Below, one piece after another: positions 15,405-23,035 of a DNA stretch of 64,000 nt. Numbering within the stretch: the first letter of the stretch is position 1; every line of letters begins with the position of its first letter. Both the position numbers and the translations under genes were made by a program. The notes under the pieces were generated by a model that was given only the letters and a program-made list of their open reading frames with translations, was not told where the DNA came from and did no database searches. This stretch comes from Pimelobacter simplex (GTDB lineage Bacteria > Actinomycetota > Actinomycetes > Propionibacteriales > Nocardioidaceae): assembly GCF_900114845.1 (NCBI RefSeq), contig NZ_FOUK01000004.1:1-64000 (forward strand), given 5' to 3'.

Positions 15405-17341
15405 CAGCGGGCCAGCCAGGTGGCGTAGGCGTCGAAGGCGAAGGGGCGGCCGAGGAAGTCGGCGACCAGGTCGGCGGCGTCGCCGGCACCGCCGGGGACC
15501 AGCACCCGGTCGCGGTAGCGGTGGGCGACCTCGGGCGCGAAGAGGTCGGTCTCGTCGAAGGCGCTGAACAGGTCCTTGGCGATCACGAGCGACCACATGT
15601 AGGTGTAGTAGGCCGAGCTGTAGCCGCCGAGGTGGCCGAAGCTCGCGAACATGTGGGTGCCGGGCAGGTAGGGCAGCGCCGCGTAGCGCTCCTGCAGCTC
15701 GATCATCCGCGCCGTCAGGTCCGGGACGACGTCGCCCGCGCGGTCGGCGTGGAACCAGTAGGACATCGCCGCGTAGAACATCTGGGTGCGGGCGTAGATC
15801 CCCTTGCCGTAGTCGTCGGCGGCCCGCATCGCGGCGACGAGCTCGGCCGGGATCGGCGTACCGGACGCGTCGGTGGCGAAGGTGCGCAGCACGTCGGCGT
15901 GCCAGGCCCACTCCTCGAGCATCTGGCTGGGCGCCTCGACGAAGTCCCACTCGGTCGCGACGCCGGCGAACCGGTACCAGTCGCCCTGCCCCGCGAGGAC
16001 GTGGTGGAGCAGGTGGCCGAACTCGTGGAAGAGCGTCACGACGTGGTCGTGCTCCATCAGGCCGCGGGAGAAGTTGCAGACGAGCACGCCCTCGGGCAGC
16101 TGGCCCTCGGTTCCGGCGACGCCGTCGGTCAGGGTGAACTGCGCGGCGTGCTTGTACTTGCCCTCGCGCGGGTGCAGGTCGAGGTAGATCCGGCCGATCC
16201 GCTCGGCACCCCGCAGGACGTCGTACGCCGTCACCTCGTCGTGCCACACCGCGACGTCGACCGCCTCGTAGCGCAGGTCGAAGAGCCGGCCGGTCACGTC
16301 GAGCAGGCCCTGGCGCACCTTGCCGAAGTCGAAGTAGGTGCGCACCTGCTGGGCGTCGACCTCGTAGTCCTCGACCCGGACCAGCTCGGCGTAGTGGTTG
16401 TAGTCGTAGCCCGGCACCTCGTTGGCGTCGGGGAAGTCGCGGCGGTAGCGGGCGAGCAGCTGGGCGAGGTCGCGGCGCATCGGCTCGTCGGCGGCCGCGG
16501 CGATCTTGTCGATGAAGGCGGGGATGGCCGGGCCCTCGCCGATCATCTTCACGTCGGCGTCGTACGACGGCCAGTCGGCGTAGCCGACGGTGGTGGCGAG
16601 CTCGTGGCGCAGCGCGAAGAGCTCGTCGAGGAGCGCGCCGGTGGCCGGCCAGCCGCGCTCGAGGAAGGCGACGGTGAGGTCGCGCCGGACCTCCTGGTCG
16701 CGGGCGAACATCCGCACCGGCACCGAGTCGGGGTAGTCGGTGGTGACGGTGACGAGACCGTCGTCGTCGGCCGGGTGGGCGGCCAGCCAGTCGTCGGGCA
16801 TGCCGTCGAGCCGGTCGGGCGTCACCCGGATGGTGCGGACGTCGTCGCGCACCACGCGGCTGAACTCCTGGTCGAGCTCGGTGATCCGCTCGCGCACCTG
16901 CGCGATGCGGGCCCGGGTGGCCTCGTCGCGGTCGACGCCGGAGCGGCGGAAGTCGTCGCGCACCTTGGCCAGCAGCCGGGCGGCGGCCGGGTCGGCCGCG
17001 ACCGCGTCGTCGTCGAGGGCGGCGAAGACGTCGTAGAGCGCGCGGTCGAGACCCCAGCCGGTGGCGACCCGCTCGGCCTCCTGCTCGGCGGCGTCGGCGA
17101 GGTCGCGGACCTCGGTGGCGGGGTGCACGTTGCCGAACAGCGAGCCGAGCGCGGCGACGTTGCCGAGGTGCCCGGTCGCGCGGTCCCACTGGCGCAGCAC
17201 GGCGAGGGGATCGGCCGGCGGGTTCGCGCGCAGGTCGTCGACCAGCGCGGCGGCCCGGGCCAGCTCGGCCGCGGAGCGTTCGCGGACCCAGTCGGGCCAG
17301 GCGTCGGGGGTGGTCGGCAGGGCCAGCGGCGCGGACGTCAT
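15404..17341 (-). CDS. M3 family zinc metallopeptidase (oligopeptidase)
   Basis: A 645-aa cytoplasmic peptidase of the thimet oligopeptidase / peptidyl-dipeptidase Dcp family, degrading short peptides. The zinc motif HEFGH lies at about 439-443 within TLFHEFGHLLHH, and the downstream Glu ligand is in the EAPSQMLEEWAW motif. Length fits the family and there is no signal peptide. The ATG is preceded at 7 nt by TACCCT, indicating a leaderless message. It is a single gene, divergent from the TasA-like gene and followed by the 23-bp inverted repeat. Confidence 0.94.
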   Translation of the reverse strand: MTSAPLALPTTPDAWPDWVRERSAAELARAAALVDDLRANPPADPLAVLRQWDRATGHLGNVAALGSLFGNVHPATEVRDLADAAEQEAERVATGWGLDRALYDVFAALDDDAVAADPAAARLLAKVRDDFRRSGVDRDEATRARIAQVRERITELDQEFSRVVRDDVRTIRVTPDRLDGMPDDWLAAHPADDDGLVTVTTDYPDSVPVRMFARDQEVRRDLTVAFLERGWPATGALLDELFALRHELATTVGYADWPSYDADVKMIGEGPAIPAFIDKIAAAADEPMRRDLAQLLARYRRDFPDANEVPGYDYNHYAELVRVEDYEVDAQQVRTYFDFGKVRQGLLDVTGRLFDLRYEAVDVAVWHDEVTAYDVLRGAERIGRIYLDLHPREGKYKHAAQFTLTDGVAGTEGQLPEGVLVCNFSRGLMEHDHVVTLFHEFGHLLHHVLAGQGDWYRFAGVATEWDFVEAPSQMLEEWAWHADVLRTFATDASGTPIPAELVAAMRAADDYGKGIYARTQMFYAAMSYWFHADRAGDVVPDLTARMIELQERYAALPYLPGTHMFASFGHLGGYSSAYYTYMWSLVIAKDLFSAFDETDLFAPEVAHRYRDRVLVPGGAGDAADLVADFLGRPFAFDAYATWLAR

Positions 17342-17348
17342 GCGGGCA

Positions 17349-17354
17349 AGGGTA
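17349..17354 (-). promoter_or_regulatory. Candidate -10 box of the M3 peptidase gene
   Basis: TACCCT on the minus strand, 7 nt before the ATG at 17341; leaderless arrangement. Confidence 0.4.
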
Positions 17355-17394
17355 CGAGCGCCGGGCGACCGCGCCGCGCCGAACGTGGCGCCCT

Positions 17395-17475
17395 GTGGAG
17401 AAGCCGTGGAGCACCGTGCCGAGCTGTGTCCGGACCGGGGACCGGGTGGAGACGTCGTGTGGAGCGCCCGTGGAG
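17395..17475 (+). promoter_or_regulatory. GTGGAG direct-repeat cluster before the TasA-like gene
   Basis: Five copies of GTGGAG start at 17395, 17406, 17446, 17459 and 17470. Two pairs (17395/17406 and 17459/17470) are spaced by exactly 11 bp, the form GTGGAG-N5-GTGGAG typical of OmpR-family binding. The same arrangement occurs before the Ig-like protein gene at 18686. Confidence 0.5.
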
Positions 17476-17547
17476 CGCCGGCGACGAGAGTTGTCCCATC
17501 ACCACAGCCGGTCCGCAGCTCGGGCCTCGTACCCAGGAGAAGCCCCC

Positions 17548-18078
17548 ATGAAGATGTCCACCAAGGTCCTCGTCCCGCTCGCCACGCTGACTGCCGCCGG
17601 CGCGATCGCGGTGGGCTCCGGCGCCACGTTCACCTCGCAGACCGGCAACACGATCAGCGCGGTCACGTCCGGCACGCTGCAGCAGACCAACTCCAAGGAC
17701 GGCGCGGCCATCTTCGACCTGAGCAACCTCAAGCCCGGGGACACGCTCAACGGCAACCTGACGCTGACCAACACCGGCAGCCTGCCGGCCTCCTTCGGCC
17801 TCACCGAGACCTCGTCGGCCAACGCCTTCAGCGCGGACAACCTGACGCTGACGATCACCGACACCACCACCGGTGCGAGCGTCTACGCGGGCACCTTCGG
17901 CGGCCTCGTCGACGGCACCCGCACCGACCTGGGCGTCGTCCAGCCGGGCGTGGCCGAGAGCTACCGGTTCACGGTCAAGCTCGCCACCGCCGCCCCGAAC
18001 ACCGACCAGGGCAAGACCGCGTCCGCCGCGTACAAGTGGGACGCCGTCCAGCTCAACGGCGAGACGAAGAGCCAGTGA
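17548..18078 (+). CDS. TasA/camelysin-like SipW-dependent surface protein
   Basis: A 176-aa exported protein resembling the TasA/camelysin (former M73) family. The signal region (VLVPLATLTAAGAIAVGSGATFTSQTG) has the form of SipW-dependent signal peptides. The mature part is a beta-sandwich with FDLSNLKPGDTLNGNLTLTN and GSLPASFGLTE, typical of fibre-forming or spore/biofilm-surface members. AGGAGA lies 7 nt before the ATG. The next gene, a SipW-type signal peptidase, overlaps it by 4 nt (GTGA) and presumably processes it. Role as a cell-surface fibre subunit is inferred from the family. Confidence 0.78.
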   Translation: MKMSTKVLVPLATLTAAGAIAVGSGATFTSQTGNTISAVTSGTLQQTNSKDGAAIFDLSNLKPGDTLNGNLTLTNTGSLPASFGLTETSSANAFSADNLTLTITDTTTGASVYAGTFGGLVDGTRTDLGVVQPGVAESYRFTVKLATAAPNTDQGKTASAAYKWDAVQLNGETKSQ

Positions 18079-18626
18079 AGCGGCTGGGCGCCTGGTTCGG
18101 CACCGCCCTGCTGGCGGTGGTGACGCTGGCCGCGACGGCGTACGTCCTGCCGTCGCTGCTCGGGTACGAGCGCTACGTCATCACCGGCGGCTCGATGGAC
18201 GGCACCTACGACAAGGGCTCGATCGTCCTCGAGCGCGCCGTGCCGGCCGCCGACCTGCGGGTCGGCGACGTCATCACCTACCAGCCGCCCGCGTCGTCCG
18301 GCGTGACCACGCTGGTGACCCACCGGATCGTGCGCATCGGCCACGACGCCGCGGGCCGCCAGGTGCTGCGCACCCAGGGCGACGCCAACCCCGACCCGGA
18401 CCCGTGGCGGTTCTCGCTCGAGTCCGACCAGCAGCCCGTCGTCACCGCGTCGTTCCCGTACGCCGGTCACGTCATGATCGCGCTCGCCGACCGGCACACC
18501 CGCATGGCGATCGTCGGCATTCCCGCCGCGATCGTCGCACTGATCAGCCTGGTGCAGCTGATCGGGGCGCTCAGGGAGCGCCCGGCGTCTCCAGTGGGGA
18601 GAGTCGCCGGAATCACCGGCCCCTGA
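18075..18626 (+). CDS. SipW-type signal peptidase I
   Basis: A 183-aa membrane serine protease of family S26B. It has an N-terminal membrane helix (GTALLAVVTLAATAYVLPSLLG), the catalytic Ser in ITGGSMDGTYDKGS, and His in LVTHRIVRI instead of the Lys of bacterial-type enzymes. This is the ER/archaeal Ser-His form shared by SipW. A second membrane helix is near the C-terminus (AIVGIPAAIVALISLVQLIG). GTG start overlaps the upstream stop (GTGA). Likely substrates are the TasA-like protein just upstream and the Ig-like protein just downstream. Confidence 0.9.
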   Translation: MKRLGAWFGTALLAVVTLAATAYVLPSLLGYERYVITGGSMDGTYDKGSIVLERAVPAADLRVGDVITYQPPASSGVTTLVTHRIVRIGHDAAGRQVLRTQGDANPDPDPWRFSLESDQQPVVTASFPYAGHVMIALADRHTRMAIVGIPAAIVALISLVQLIGALRERPASPVGRVAGITGP

Positions 18627-18631
18627 GCCCG

Positions 18632-18674
18632 CCGCGGTGCCTGCCCCCACTGGGGGGTGGGGCAGGCACCGCGG
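18632..18674 (+). terminator. Strong hairpin terminator after the sipW-like gene
   Basis: A perfect 16-bp stem (18632-18647 with 18659-18674) around an 11-nt loop, starting 5 nt after the stop codon. Confidence 0.85.
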
Positions 18675-18685
18675 TGTTCCATTTC

Positions 18686-18702
18686 GTGGAGATCGTGTGG
18701 TC
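18686..18702 (+). promoter_or_regulatory. GTGGAG-type direct repeat before the Ig-like gene
   Basis: GTGGAG at 18686 and GTGGTC at 18697, spaced by 11 bp as in the repeats before the TasA-like gene. It lies about 90 bp before the ATG at 18789. Confidence 0.4.
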
Positions 18703-18788
18703 TTCGTGTCGACCGGCCGTGGCGGCCTTCTCCCTAGCGTTGAGACATCGCCCGGAACCACCGTCGACCCCGCAGGGAGGAGAGCCCG

Positions 18789-20591
18789 ATGCGCCGCAGC
18801 CTGGTCCCGCCGCTGGTCCTCCTCGCCGCCGTCCTCGTGGGCGGCGGACTGCGCTCCACCGGGTTCTCCGACGCCACCTACGTCAGCACCTCGACCAGCA
18901 CCGCGACGGTCCGCGCGGCGGCCGACTGGACCGCCCCCGCCGTGACCGCGGAGGCACCGGCCTCGCCCCTGCAGGGCAGCGTCACGCTGACCGCGAGCGC
19001 GAGCGACGCCGAGTCCGGCATCGCCTCGGTGACCATCCAGTACCTCCCGCCGGGCACGAGCACCTGGACGACCGCCTGCGTCGACACCACTGCTCCGTTC
19101 AGCTGCGCGTGGGACACGCGCACCGGCCCCGACGGCGGGTACGACGTCCGGGCCCGCGCGACCAACGGCGCCGGCTACACCACGGTCTCCGAGCCGGTCC
19201 GCGCGACGGTCGCCAACAACGTCCTCGTCGTCCTCGCCGACCCCGGCGACGTCGTCCACGGCACGGTCCAGACCGGCGCGACCGTCTACAACGGCGGCGT
19301 GCTGCCGTGGCTGGTCTCCGTGCAGTACGCGCCGACGGGCACCACCCAGTGGAAGACGCTGTGCTCAGGCCTCAGCGCGCCGTTCTCGTGCAGCTGGCCC
19401 ACGACGTCGTACGCCAACGACTCGTTCGACCTGCGCGCCGTCGCGACCTCCGGGGTCACCTCCGTCACCTCCGCCGTCGTCAGCGACGTGCTCGTCGACA
19501 ACGCCGCGCCGAGCGTGAGCATGGTCGACCCGGGCTCCCCCCTGAGCGGGACGACGACCTTCGCGGCCTCGGCGAGCGACGCCGGGTCCGGTCTCCAGCA
19601 GGTCGTGCTGCAGTACTCGCGCTCCGGTGGGGCGTTCCAGACGCTCTGCACGCTGACCAGCGACCCCTACTCCTGCCGCTACGCCACCACGGCGTTGGCC
19701 GACGGCACCTACGGGTTCCGCGCCGTCGCGACCGACGTGGCCGGCAACACCGCCACCTCGGCGACCGTGGCCAACCGGGTCGTCGACAACACGGTCTCGT
19801 CGGTCTCGCTCGACGACCCGGGCGCGTTCCTGTCCGGGACCGTCGGCGTCACCGCGCAGGCCAACTCCAGCGCGGGCGTCACCTCGGTGCGGATCCAGCG
19901 CGCCCCGGCCGGCACGTCCGGGTGGACCGACCTGTGCACCGACACCACCGCGCCCTACGCCTGCTCGTGGGACACCCGTGCCGTCGCCGACGGCTCGTAC
20001 GACCTGCGCGCCCTGCTCCTCGACGGACGCGGGATCACCACCACCTCGGCGGTCGTCTCCGGGCGCAAGGTCGACAACAGCCACCTGCGCGCGCTCGACG
20101 TGCAGACCAGCAACGGCGACGGCACCGTCGGCCGCCTCGACCAGGGGGACAGCCTCACGCTGACCTACAGCACCACCATCGCTCCCGGCAGCGTCACCGG
20201 CGGCTGGACGGGCAGCGCGCTGCCCGTCACGCTGCGCCTGCGCGACGGCAACCTGCTGGGGACCGGCAACCGCGGCGACGCGCTCGACGTCCTGCGCAGC
20301 GGCACGGCGCTACCGCTCGGCTCCGTCGCGCTGCGCGAGGACTACGTCAAGAGCCGGCGCACGGTCACCTTCAACGCGACGATGACCGCGACCACCGTCA
20401 CCGTCGACGGCGCCGAGCGCACCGTGATCACGATCGTGGTCGGCACGCTCGCCTCCGGCTCCGGGCTGCGGACGGTCACCGCCGCGAGCACCGTCGTGTG
20501 GACGCCGGCGTCCGGCGTCACCTCGGTGACCGGGACGCCGTGCTCGACGGCACCGGCCACCGAGTCCGGCCCCGCCGACCGGGAGCTCTGA
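18789..20591 (+). CDS. Surface protein with four Ig-like repeats
   Basis: A 600-aa exported protein. The N-terminus (PPLVLLAAVLVGGGLRSTGF then SDATYVSTS) looks like a SipW-dependent signal peptide. Four Ig-like repeats of about 95 residues follow (about 50-430), each ending near VVDN or ANN and each with a conserved Cys-X8-Cys pair (for example CVDTTAPFSC, CTLTSDPYSC), likely a disulfide. A different C-terminal beta domain follows (about 430-600), with no membrane helix or LPXTG motif. It could bind the TasA-like fibre or be an adhesin. It has its own promoter region after a terminator, and the small membrane protein gene begins 4 nt after its stop. Confidence 0.7.
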   Translation: MRRSLVPPLVLLAAVLVGGGLRSTGFSDATYVSTSTSTATVRAAADWTAPAVTAEAPASPLQGSVTLTASASDAESGIASVTIQYLPPGTSTWTTACVDTTAPFSCAWDTRTGPDGGYDVRARATNGAGYTTVSEPVRATVANNVLVVLADPGDVVHGTVQTGATVYNGGVLPWLVSVQYAPTGTTQWKTLCSGLSAPFSCSWPTTSYANDSFDLRAVATSGVTSVTSAVVSDVLVDNAAPSVSMVDPGSPLSGTTTFAASASDAGSGLQQVVLQYSRSGGAFQTLCTLTSDPYSCRYATTALADGTYGFRAVATDVAGNTATSATVANRVVDNTVSSVSLDDPGAFLSGTVGVTAQANSSAGVTSVRIQRAPAGTSGWTDLCTDTTAPYACSWDTRAVADGSYDLRALLLDGRGITTTSAVVSGRKVDNSHLRALDVQTSNGDGTVGRLDQGDSLTLTYSTTIAPGSVTGGWTGSALPVTLRLRDGNLLGTGNRGDALDVLRSGTALPLGSVALREDYVKSRRTVTFNATMTATTVTVDGAERTVITIVVGTLASGSGLRTVTAASTVVWTPASGVTSVTGTPCSTAPATESGPADREL

Positions 20592-20595
20592 TCCG

Positions 20596-20994
20596 GTGAG
20601 CACCTCGACCGGGGCCTCGCGCACCGCCGCCGCACTGGCCGGTCTGCTCGGCCTCGTCCAGCTGGTGTGGGCCGTGGGCCTGGGCGGGCCCGGCTCGACG
20701 ACCGGCGCCCTCCTCGGCCCGCTCACGCTCGTCGCGGCCGCCGCCCTGGCCCGGATCAGCTGCCTCGAGACCCGGCTCGCGGTGGTGCTCCTGAGCGGCG
20801 CCCAGCTCGGGCTGACCGTGCTGAGCCTGACCATCGGCCTGCCCGGGCAGGCCCGCCACGCGTTCGACCTGCGCAGCCTGGCCGGGCTGGCGCTGCCGCT
20901 CGCCGTCCTGGTCGCGATCGATGTCGACCGCCGGCTGCGTACGCGCCGGTCGCGGTCCGACGGCACCACCGACGGCTCCCCCTATGCTCGGTGA
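20596..20994 (+). CDS. Small membrane protein, unknown function
   Basis: A 132-aa protein with four probable membrane helices (AAALAGLLGLVQLVWAVGL, GALLGPLTLVAAAALARI, LAVVLLSGAQLGLTVLSL, LAGLALPLAVLVAIDV) and a basic cytoplasmic tail. GTG start 4 nt after the Ig-like gene; its stop is immediately followed by the ATG of the response regulator. Position suggests a role in the surface cluster or in signalling. I do not recognise the family. Confidence 0.65.
   Translation: MSTSTGASRTAAALAGLLGLVQLVWAVGLGGPGSTTGALLGPLTLVAAAALARISCLETRLAVVLLSGAQLGLTVLSLTIGLPGQARHAFDLRSLAGLALPLAVLVAIDVDRRLRTRRSRSDGTTDGSPYAR
20983..20988 (+). promoter_or_regulatory. Candidate internal -10 box for the two-component genes
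   Basis: TATGCT, 6 nt before the ATG at 20995 and inside the end of the upstream gene. It could give a separate leaderless transcript for the regulator pair. Confidence 0.35.
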
Positions 20995-21765
20995 ATGCCC
21001 GTGCGCCTGCTGATCGTCGAGGACGACGACGCCATCGCCGCGCCGCTGCTGCGCGCCGTCCAGCGTGAGGGCTACGAGGTGGACCGGGTGTCCTCCGGGC
21101 AGGCGGCCATCGACACCGTCACGGCCGGCGGCATCGACCTCGTGCTGCTCGACCTCGGCCTCGGCGACATCGACGGGCTCGACGTGTGCCGCCGGCTGCG
21201 CGCCGACGGCTTCGCGGGCGGCATCGTCATCCTCACCGCCCGCGCGGGCGAGCTCGACCGCGTCGTCGGGCTCGATGTCGGGGCCGACGACTACCTGGCC
21301 AAGCCGTTCAGCCTCTCCGAGCTCCTCGCCCGGGTCCGCGCCCTGCTGCGGCGCTCGCACCGGCCGGAGGTCGTCACGGCGGACGACGTGGCGTCTCCGG
21401 CGCCGACCACCCCGACCGCCTCGACCACCCCGGCCGCACCGGCCGCACCCGCACCGGCGGCGACGCCCGGCGGGCTGCGGGTCGACCGCGCGGCACGGCG
21501 CGCCTGGGTCGCCACCGACGAGCTGCCGCTGACGGCCAAGGAGTTCGACGTGCTCGCCCTCCTCGACGACCAGCGCGGCGCGGTGGTCACCCGCGAGACG
21601 CTGATGGCCGAGGTCTGGGACGAGAACTGGTTCGGGTCCACGAAGACCCTCGATGCCACGGTCGGGCGGCTGCGCCAGAAGCTCCAGGAGAGCGCCGCGC
21701 CGATCCGCCTCGACACCGTGCGCGGCGTCGGCTTCCGGCTGGAGGACGCCGCCGGCGATGCGTGA
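20995..21765 (+). CDS. OmpR/PhoB-family response regulator
   Basis: A 256-aa regulator with a receiver domain (phospho-acceptor Asp53 in LVLLDLGLGD, conserved Lys in DDYLAKPFS) and a C-terminal winged-helix DNA-binding domain (LTAKEFDVLALL, VGRLRQKL, TVRGVGFRLE). The linker between them is unusually long and rich in Pro/Thr/Ala (about 127-155). The downstream histidine kinase overlaps by 8 nt. OmpR-type regulators bind direct repeats of 10-11 bp; such repeats occur before both surface-protein genes nearby, making these the likely targets. Confidence 0.95.
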   Translation: MPVRLLIVEDDDAIAAPLLRAVQREGYEVDRVSSGQAAIDTVTAGGIDLVLLDLGLGDIDGLDVCRRLRADGFAGGIVILTARAGELDRVVGLDVGADDYLAKPFSLSELLARVRALLRRSHRPEVVTADDVASPAPTTPTASTTPAAPAAPAPAATPGGLRVDRAARRAWVATDELPLTAKEFDVLALLDDQRGAVVTRETLMAEVWDENWFGSTKTLDATVGRLRQKLQESAAPIRLDTVRGVGFRLEDAAGDA

Positions 21766-23035
21766 ACGGCTCGTGCTCGCGTTCGTCGGCCTCACGCTGG
21801 CGGTGATCGGCCTGTACGGCGTGCCCCGCGCGTACTTCATCGCCGACCTCGTCCGCAACCAGGAGCGGGCCCGGCTCGACGGCACGGCGACCGCCCTCCA
21901 GGAGCTCTTCGACGAGCACACCTCCGAGCACGGCAAGATCGACGAGAGGATGCTGGCGGTCGGCCTGGCCGCGGCCGACCGGGTCGAGCTGAGCCCGCCC
22001 AGCGGCCCGCCGGTCGCGGTGGGTGGCGCACCCGACAGGTCCGGCGGGATCACCGTCCGCCGGACCCTCGACGACGGCAGCACGCTGCGGCTGAGCGTCT
22101 CCGGCGACACCATCGGGACGACGATCCGGGACGCGATCATGCCGCTGGTGCTGCTCGGGCTGGCCCTGGCGGTGGTCTCGGCGATCCTCGGCGTGATCCT
22201 CGCCCGCCGGCTGTCGCGTCCCTTCCAGGAGCTCGCCGGCTACTCCCGCGAGCTCGGCCGCGGGCGCTTCGACCTCGACGTGCCGACGTACGCCGTGCCG
22301 GAGGCCGAGGCGATCGGCGTCTCGCTCCGCGGCGCGGCCACCCGGCTCGACGACCTCCTGCGCCGCGAGCGGGAGTTCGCCGCCAACGCCTCGCACCAGC
22401 TGCGCACCCCGATCACCGCGCTGCGGCTCAACCTCGAGGACCTCACCCTCTGGCCCGAGACCGACCCGGCGGTGGCCGCCGAGCTGGAGCGGGGGATCGG
22501 CGAGCTCGACCGGCTGACCGCCGCCATCAACGAGCTCCTCGACCTCGCCCGCGGCCGGCGCCTCGACGCGCAGGAGCAGGTCGACGTCGCCACCCTCGCC
22601 CGCGCGAGCGTGGCCCGGTGGGCGCCCCGGCTGGCCCAGGAGTCGCGCGAGATCGTCGTCCACAAGGCCGGACGGCGCTCGCGCGTCGGCATCCCGACGG
22701 GTCCGCTGGAGCAGGTGCTCGACGTCCTGATCGACAACGCCCGGGCGCACGGCCGCGGCACCATCACCGTCGAGGTCACCGATGCCGGCACCTACCTCGA
22801 GGTCGCGGTCGGCGACGAGGGCACCGCGACGCTCGACGCCGCCGTGTTCCGGCGCGGCGTGAGCACCGGGGGCGAGGGGTCCGAGGGCATCGGCCTGGCG
22901 GTCGCCTCCGAGCTCGCCGAGGTCTGCGGCGGGCACCTCTCCCTCGACGCGGCGTCCGCGACCACCCGGTTCGTCCTCTGGCTCCCCCTGCGGGGCCACC
23001 AGGTCAGCCGACCAGCTGGGCCCGACGCCGGCTGA
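21758..23035 (+). CDS. Sensor histidine kinase
   Basis: A 425-aa inner-membrane kinase: two membrane helices (about 5-27 and 128-148) flank an extracytoplasmic sensor of roughly 100 residues. A HAMP-like linker follows (ARRLSRPFQELAGYSRELG), then the H-box with His213 in FAANASHQLRTPITALR. The N-box is VLIDNARAHG. The G-box region (GEGSEGIGLAVASELAEVCGG) is complete. The ATG overlaps the response-regulator stop by 8 nt, so the pair is coupled. The 3' end overlaps the convergent sigma gene by 32 nt. Confidence 0.95.
   Translation: MRERLVLAFVGLTLAVIGLYGVPRAYFIADLVRNQERARLDGTATALQELFDEHTSEHGKIDERMLAVGLAAADRVELSPPSGPPVAVGGAPDRSGGITVRRTLDDGSTLRLSVSGDTIGTTIRDAIMPLVLLGLALAVVSAILGVILARRLSRPFQELAGYSRELGRGRFDLDVPTYAVPEAEAIGVSLRGAATRLDDLLRREREFAANASHQLRTPITALRLNLEDLTLWPETDPAVAAELERGIGELDRLTAAINELLDLARGRRLDAQEQVDVATLARASVARWAPRLAQESREIVVHKAGRRSRVGIPTGPLEQVLDVLIDNARAHGRGTITVEVTDAGTYLEVAVGDEGTATLDAAVFRRGVSTGGEGSEGIGLAVASELAEVCGGHLSLDAASATTRFVLWLPLRGHQVSRPAGPDAG

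Noticed and set aside
15521..17551. Open frame antisense to the M3 peptidase gene
   Set aside because: Shadow of a clear peptidase gene with HEFGH; the antisense protein is low-complexity Val/Gly/Glu/Arg.
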